Positions 60,330-64,000 of a stretch of 64,000 nucleotides of DNA are shown piece after piece. Source of the stretch: Bacillus sp. REN3 (GTDB lineage Bacteria; Bacillota; Bacilli; Bacillales; Cytobacillaceae); contig NZ_JAERSD010000002.1 of assembly GCF_017912555.1 (NCBI RefSeq), positions 142,392 to 206,391 on the forward strand, in the 5' to 3' direction. The number at the start of each line of letters is the position of its first letter. The stretch's first letter is position 1. The notes beneath the pieces are model-generated. The model did no database searches. It was not told the origin of the DNA and worked only from the letters and a program-made list of their open reading frames with translations. The position numbers were made by a program, and so were the translations under genes.

Positions 60330-60938
60330 TTATTTCGCTATCAATATCTGTGTCCAATAATGGCCGTATTCCCCGCCCGATACATAGCCGGCGCCAACAT
60401 GGGTGTACGTCCCATGCAAGATGTTCCGCCGATGGGCCGGGCTGTTCATCCACGCCTGGACGGCCTCGTGGGCCGTCCTCTGTCCCGCGGCGATATTTTC
60501 AGCCGCGCTATTATACGATACGCCAAAGTCCCTCATCATCTTATAAGGGGTCCCATAGGTTGCACTTTTATGTGAAAAATATTTCCCATCCCGCATGTCA
60601 GCGGATTTATATCTTGCTATTTTTGAAAGCTGCCCGTCAGGAATAAGCGGTCTTAGCCCGTGCTTGGCTCTTTCCTTATTTGTCAGTTCGATCACTTCGT
60701 TCCCCACGATCTTCGCTGCACTCAAATCAGGAATCTTCACTGTTTGGCCCGGATAAATCAAATCAGGATTCCCCAATTGCCGATTGACAGTAACAAGTTC
60801 TGGAAAATCGACTTTATAATGCACGGAAATTTCCCATAAAGTATCGCCCGGCTGGACAGTGTGAATCCGCTGCGCAAAGGAACTCGCCGGCAAGGCGAAC
60901 AGCAGGAATGCCAAAGCCCCTATCCATTTTTTGGTCAT
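60330..60938 (-). CDS. Secreted LysM plus CAP-domain protein (YkwD/SafA-like)
   Basis: 202 residues from the ATG at 60936-60938 (GAGGAGGAGTTCATTG). Signal peptide ending about PASSFAQ; one LysM domain (HTVQPGDTLWEISVHYKVDF to GQTVKIPDL); a CAP/SCP domain from about 85 (ELTNKERAKHGLRPL, YFSHKSATYGTPY, AENIAAGQRTAHEAVQAWMN, SPAHRRNIL). The CAP cavity histidines are in place. It probably binds peptidoglycan; related Bacillus proteins are spore-coat or wall associated. Confidence 0.92.
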   Translation of the reverse strand: MTKKWIGALAFLLFALPASSFAQRIHTVQPGDTLWEISVHYKVDFPELVTVNRQLGNPDLIYPGQTVKIPDLSAAKIVGNEVIELTNKERAKHGLRPLIPDGQLSKIARYKSADMRDGKYFSHKSATYGTPYKMMRDFGVSYNSAAENIAAGQRTAHEAVQAWMNSPAHRRNILHGTYTHVGAGYVSGGEYGHYWTQILIAK

Positions 60939-61065
60939 CAATGAACTCCTCCTCGATTGTTAGCATGAGGAATAGGATGAAAATTATACCTTGGATTTTT
61001 TCTACCTGCGCAAAAACCTCATTCAAACGCAGCATATAGTTTTTAACAAGGGAGGAATGCGGATC

Positions 61066-61209
61066 ATGGCCTATTTATCGGTAATGACCATTGGCTATGT
61101 CATTTGTCTCGGACTATTATGCGGAATCCTGTTGTTTTTCATTGCTTCTGTTCTTGAACCGGAAGATGCAGAGCGGATTGAGTTGCTTGATACGAGGAAA
61201 AAAAAGTAG
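61066..61209 (+). CDS. Small single-span membrane protein
   Basis: 47 residues from the ATG at 61066-61068 (GGGAGGAATGCGGATC); an ATG three codons upstream is too close to the ribosome binding site. One long hydrophobic helix (VMTIGYVICLGLLCGILLFF) and a charged tail ending RKKK. No family recognised. Confidence 0.6.
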   Translation: MAYLSVMTIGYVICLGLLCGILLFFIASVLEPEDAERIELLDTRKKK

Positions 61210-61357
61210 GTAAGAACTTGGCCGAAAGACAGGGGTTTCCCTATGGGTGGCGGGGATTTATGGAAGTGCTGGCTCGAAAGTGCATGGAAAAGGGATTATA
61301 TCGCTGAAGCCTATGGAAAATCACAACGAATTTCCTTATCCACGAAAGTGGCCAAAA

Positions 61358-61390
61358 TGAAAGGCTGCCGAAGCCGGCAGCCTGTTTAAT
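61358..61390. terminator. Terminator hairpin after the yflT-type gene
   Basis: AGGCTGCCG/CGGCAGCCT stem with TTTCATTTTGG on the minus strand. Confidence 0.75.
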
Positions 61391-61402
61391 CGTTCATTCG
61401 AT

Positions 61403-62059
61403 TTAAAAATCCCTTGTGTTATCAAAATTAGGATTAGCAGGGTTGTCCTTTGTCAGGGGCGCATCTGCTGGACTCCTTGTGGCATCTGCGCCTAAACCGC
61501 CCATGCCTCCTGCTGGGTTCGTCGAATCAGCAAGATCAAGATTGCCCGTCCCTCCAGGTGCGTTTCTTGTTCGGTCAACGCCCGCACCAGTTGTGTCCTC
61601 TGGCACACCGATTCGATCTTCGTCGCGGTCAACGACGACAAGGATTTTGCCTTCTTTTACATAGCCTTCGTAGCGATCGGCCTCCTCTTCAGGAATGCCC
61701 ATGCCTATCAGAGCACCGGCCAAGCCGCCAGCTCCTGCGCCAACGGCAGCGCCAGTAAGTGTGGCCGCAATCGGTCCTGCAGCGACAATCGGTCCGACAC
61801 CGGGAATCGCCAAAGCGCCGATGCCTGCCAACAATCCCGTAAGGCCGCCTAATACACCGCCGGTCGCAGCCCCTGCTGCAAGTCCTTCCTCAGTCTTCGT
61901 ACCGGTTGCCTCATTTATTTCATCGACTTCTCCTTCATTCCTGCCGACAACTGAAATATCGTCCGTCGAATAGCCTTGTCTCTTTAGATCTTCAACTGCC
62001 TGGATTGCTTCGTTTTCCGTATCGTAAACTCCAACAAGATGCTTTTCATGTTCAAACAT
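61403..62059 (-). CDS. General stress protein, YflT (17M) domain
   Basis: 218 residues. The N-terminal domain begins HLVGVYDTENEAIQAVEDLK followed by RQGYSTDDISVVGRNEGEV, the YflT domain of general stress protein 17M. The middle is a Gly/Ala-rich hydrophobic stretch (about 60-120) like a glycine-zipper, and the tail (about 145-218) is low-complexity, rich in Asn, Asp, Gly and Pro. A near-consensus sigma-B promoter lies upstream, in line with a stress role. Molecular function unknown. Confidence 0.88.
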   Translation of the reverse strand: MFEHEKHLVGVYDTENEAIQAVEDLKRQGYSTDDISVVGRNEGEVDEINEATGTKTEEGLAAGAATGGVLGGLTGLLAGIGALAIPGVGPIVAAGPIAATLTGAAVGAGAGGLAGALIGMGIPEEEADRYEGYVKEGKILVVVDRDEDRIGVPEDTTGAGVDRTRNAPGGTGNLDLADSTNPAGGMGGLGADATRSPADAPLTKDNPANPNFDNTRDF

Positions 62060-62097
62060 AGTTAAAGCCTCCTTTAGACAAGTAGTCTTTTTTAAAA

Positions 62098-62122
62098 TTA
62101 CCCGCTAAAAAAAGGCATAAAC
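62098..62122 (-). promoter_or_regulatory. Sigma-B promoter of the YflT-type gene
   Basis: On the minus strand GTTTAT, 13-base spacer, GGGTAA, against consensus GTTTAA-N13/14-GGGTAT. The start would lie about 30 bases before the ATG, which has AAAGGAGG. Confidence 0.8.
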
Positions 62123-62139
62123 ATGATTGTCTATTGGTT

Positions 62140-63441
62140 CTAGGCGTTCCTGTATGCTGACACGGATGCCTTCAGGACAGAAGAAACTTCCTTCAGCCCT
62201 TCCGCTGTCCGGAGGATTTCGATGATGGCAGCACCCTGCTTTTCCACCCCGGCAGCCATTTCGTCAATGCCGGTACCGTTCATTTTTAAAATCGCTGCAG
62301 TTTCTTCCTTCATGGAAGTCAGCTCTGCTGTCTGCCTGTCCATCTCTGACGCTGCGTTTGCGACCCGTCCAATCTCCTCCTGGATCGAAATCACGCCGTT
62401 GCGCATATCCTCATACTGCAGTTCGACCTCACCGAACAGTTTGCTTCCTTTTTCGACTTCAAGCCTTCCGCCAGCAATGATTTCTGCCAGTCTTTTGATT
62501 TCGGACCGGACCTCCACGACTGTCTCCTGGATCTCCTTTGATGCCTTGATTGATTTCTCTGCCAGAGCCCTTACTTCCCCGGCAACGACCGCGAATCCTT
62601 TTCCTTGTTCACCAGCCCTTGCGGCTTCTATCGCAGCGTTCAACGCCAGCAGGTTCGTCTGGTTTGCGATCCCGGAAATAAGATTGACAATGTCATCAAT
62701 CTTATTTGTCTTTTCAGCGAGCTGTTCAGCATCGTATGTTGCCTTCGCGGTAATCGAATTCATATTCACTACCTGATTGCCCGTCTCCCTGATCAGCACC
62801 ATGCCCGCTTCACTTTTTACTGCATTATCAGCTGACATCCCTTCAATCCCGTTTGCCAGGTTGGCGATCTCGCCGATCCTTTCCGCCATATCCTGGATGA
62901 TTCTTTCGAGCTTGTGCGAATGTTCCTGCTGCTTTTCTGCCCCTGCAGAAACCTGGCTGACGGAAGCGACAATCTTCTTGCTTTCGCCCTGATGGTCCTG
63001 GGAATGCCCATAAAGCATTCGTGCTGAATCATGCAATACTTCCGTATTCTTCTGGCATTGCCCGACTAATGACCTTAACTGGCTGATCATCGAGTTGAAA
63101 TGGGCAGTCAGCTGGCCGATTTCATCATTCGACTGACTCTCCAGCTGCCCTGTCAAATCTCCATGGACAATTTTCTGGGTCGCCTTCGTCAGTTGGTCGA
63201 TCGGCTTGAATACATTCTTGAAAAGAATGGTGATGAACACAAGGCATCCTAGCGTAATAACCGTTCCAGCAGCCGCGGTGGAATAAATGCTCTTGGAGAT
63301 AAGCCCAGACGGATCCGAACTCCTGCCAAACTGGTTCAGCAAAAAGAAATTATAAATCGTTGATGCAGCATAGACGACAAACAATAACCCGAAGAATGTA
63401 AAAACCTTTGTTTTTAAAGAAAGATCCCTTAACCCCCGCAT
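62140..63441 (-). CDS. Methyl-accepting chemotaxis protein without large sensor domain
   Basis: 433 residues. Two membrane helices (about 12-32 and 55-75) with only about 20 residues outside, then HAMP ([20 protein letters not shown]) and a full signalling domain ([20 protein letters not shown]). With no ligand domain it may sense membrane state or work with another receptor. The ATG has a weak AGGAGTGGATAGAG upstream. Confidence 0.88.
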   Translation of the reverse strand: MRGLRDLSLKTKVFTFFGLLFVVYAASTIYNFFLLNQFGRSSDPSGLISKSIYSTAAAGTVITLGCLVFITILFKNVFKPIDQLTKATQKIVHGDLTGQLESQSNDEIGQLTAHFNSMISQLRSLVGQCQKNTEVLHDSARMLYGHSQDHQGESKKIVASVSQVSAGAEKQQEHSHKLERIIQDMAERIGEIANLANGIEGMSADNAVKSEAGMVLIRETGNQVVNMNSITAKATYDAEQLAEKTNKIDDIVNLISGIANQTNLLALNAAIEAARAGEQGKGFAVVAGEVRALAEKSIKASKEIQETVVEVRSEIKRLAEIIAGGRLEVEKGSKLFGEVELQYEDMRNGVISIQEEIGRVANAASEMDRQTAELTSMKEETAAILKMNGTGIDEMAAGVEKQGAAIIEILRTAEGLKEVSSVLKASVSAYRNA

Positions 63442-63475
63442 CTCTATCCACTCCTGTTAAACTGCTAATCTATAA

Positions 63476-64000
63476 TCATTTCTTAGCCAAAGTTAAAGCT
63501 TTTTCGAATTGTGCGATAATATCTTCAGCATGTTCGATGCCAACAGAAATCCTGACAAGGCCATAGGTTATTCCCAGTTCCTGCTGGACGCCAGGCGGAA
63601 GTGCCCGGTGCGACGTCTTTAGCGGATGGGAGACCGTGGTCTCCACTCCTCCAAGAGTCGGGACCATCTTTACCCAGTCAAGGCATTTGAAAAATGCGTC
63701 TGTATCCACCTGGACAGCAAGCTCAATCGTAACGATGGCGCCGTAGCCTTTTTCGTCTTTATCAAAAGGGTAATAAACCTTTGCGACATTCTCGTTTTCT
63801 CTTAGCCTTTCGGCAAGTAGCCTGGCATTGCCCGATTGGGCCTTCATCCTCAGAGCGAGCGTCTTCAAGCCCCTGCATGTAAGCCATGCCTCAAACGGAC
63901 TTAGATTCGCCCCGAGATTCACTATCCTTGAGCGCGCCTCAGCGATTAAGTCCTTCCTGCCAACGATGACTCCGGACGTCACATCGCTATGCCCGCCAAT
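63476..64000 (-). CDS. Cys/Met metabolism PLP enzyme (cystathionine gamma-synthase/lyase or methionine gamma-lyase type), C-terminal part
   Basis: The gene enters from the right edge; only about 174 C-terminal residues are visible, starting IGGHSDVTSGVIVGRKDLIA, just after the PLP-lysine loop. ANLSPFEAWLTCRGLKTLAL and TLGGVETTVSHPLKTSHRAL with PYGLVRISVGIEHAEDII-like GLVRISVGIEHAEDIIAQFE are hallmarks of the gamma family. Whether it is MetI, MccB, MetB or a methionine gamma-lyase cannot be decided without the N-terminus. Confidence 0.9.
   Translation of the reverse strand: MGGHSDVTSGVIVGRKDLIAEARSRIVNLGANLSPFEAWLTCRGLKTLALRMKAQSGNARLLAERLRENENVAKVYYPFDKDEKGYGAIVTIELAVQVDTDAFFKCLDWVKMVPTLGGVETTVSHPLKTSHRALPPGVQQELGITYGLVRISVGIEHAEDIIAQFEKALTLAKK

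Overview
The window reads as a contiguous piece of a chromosome from a motile Bacillaceae bacterium. Supporting genes are sinR/sinI, motAB, treR, liaIHFSR, a SpoVB-like flippase, several methyl-accepting chemotaxis proteins, a YflT-type stress protein behind a sigma-B-type promoter, and AGGAGG ribosome binding sites throughout. The respiratory genes (a SrdBCA/TtrBCA-like molybdenum reductase, nos accessory genes, cytochrome bd) suggest a facultative anaerobe or microaerophile. A Mesobacillus-like organism is plausible, but this is inference; there is no rRNA gene to settle it. No tRNA, rRNA, CRISPR array, transposase or prophage was seen.

Layout. 1-8111 (minus strand): a respiratory oxyanion-reductase locus. 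tatA, an iron-sulfur subunit, an NrfD membrane subunit and a Tat-exported molybdopterin subunit (cut by the left edge) lie behind a near-perfect sigma-54 promoter. Upstream of that promoter is a cluster of four TGCCA-N3-TGGCA-like sites, then genes for a sigma-54-dependent response regulator, its sensor kinase and a solitary substrate-binding protein. 8382-17108: housekeeping and regulatory genes (gnd, an RpiR regulator, map, pfpI, a ComFB-like gene, treR, an MCP, convergent sinR/sinI). 17458-22112: nosDLYF plus a second NosL-like lipoprotein, with no nosZ in the window. 22330-30703: an MFS transporter, motAB, an MCP, a DUF1992 gene and cydAB with Rex/Fnr-like operators. 30904-31515: an AhpC/TSA peroxiredoxin whose peroxidatic cysteine codon is an in-frame TGA, followed by a bacterial SECIS-like hairpin.

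32099-37218: YbjQ family, a Nudix-GNAT fusion, topB, and a hierarchical repeat region (37-bp, then 318-bp units built of about 21-bp sub-units). 37219-47914: an MFS transporter, an acyltransferase, a small haem-copper-oxidase-like membrane protein, ampS, acyP, a DUF6230/DUF6114/hendecad-repeat operon with a divergent GAF-LuxR regulator, mscL and a Bax-inhibitor-1 protein. 48169-49241: a three-copy small-ORF array and a frameshifted DUF3243 gene. 49283-55483: CorA, a TrkA-C protein, DUF1284, a SpoVB-like protein and an ABC-F ATPase with a leader peptide and attenuators. 56214-64000: liaIHFSR, LysM-CAP, YflT, an MCP and the C-terminal part of a PLP enzyme.

The most unusual signals are the selenocysteine peroxiredoxin candidate, the complete sigma-54 circuit (binding protein, kinase, activator, enhancer sites, promoter, reductase), the repeat array behind topB, the small-ORF array at 48.2-48.7 kb and the attenuated ABC-F leader. 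The reductase resembles known selenate/tetrathionate reductases and the peroxiredoxin appears to use selenium, so a selenium theme is possible. The two observations are independent and each needs its own test.
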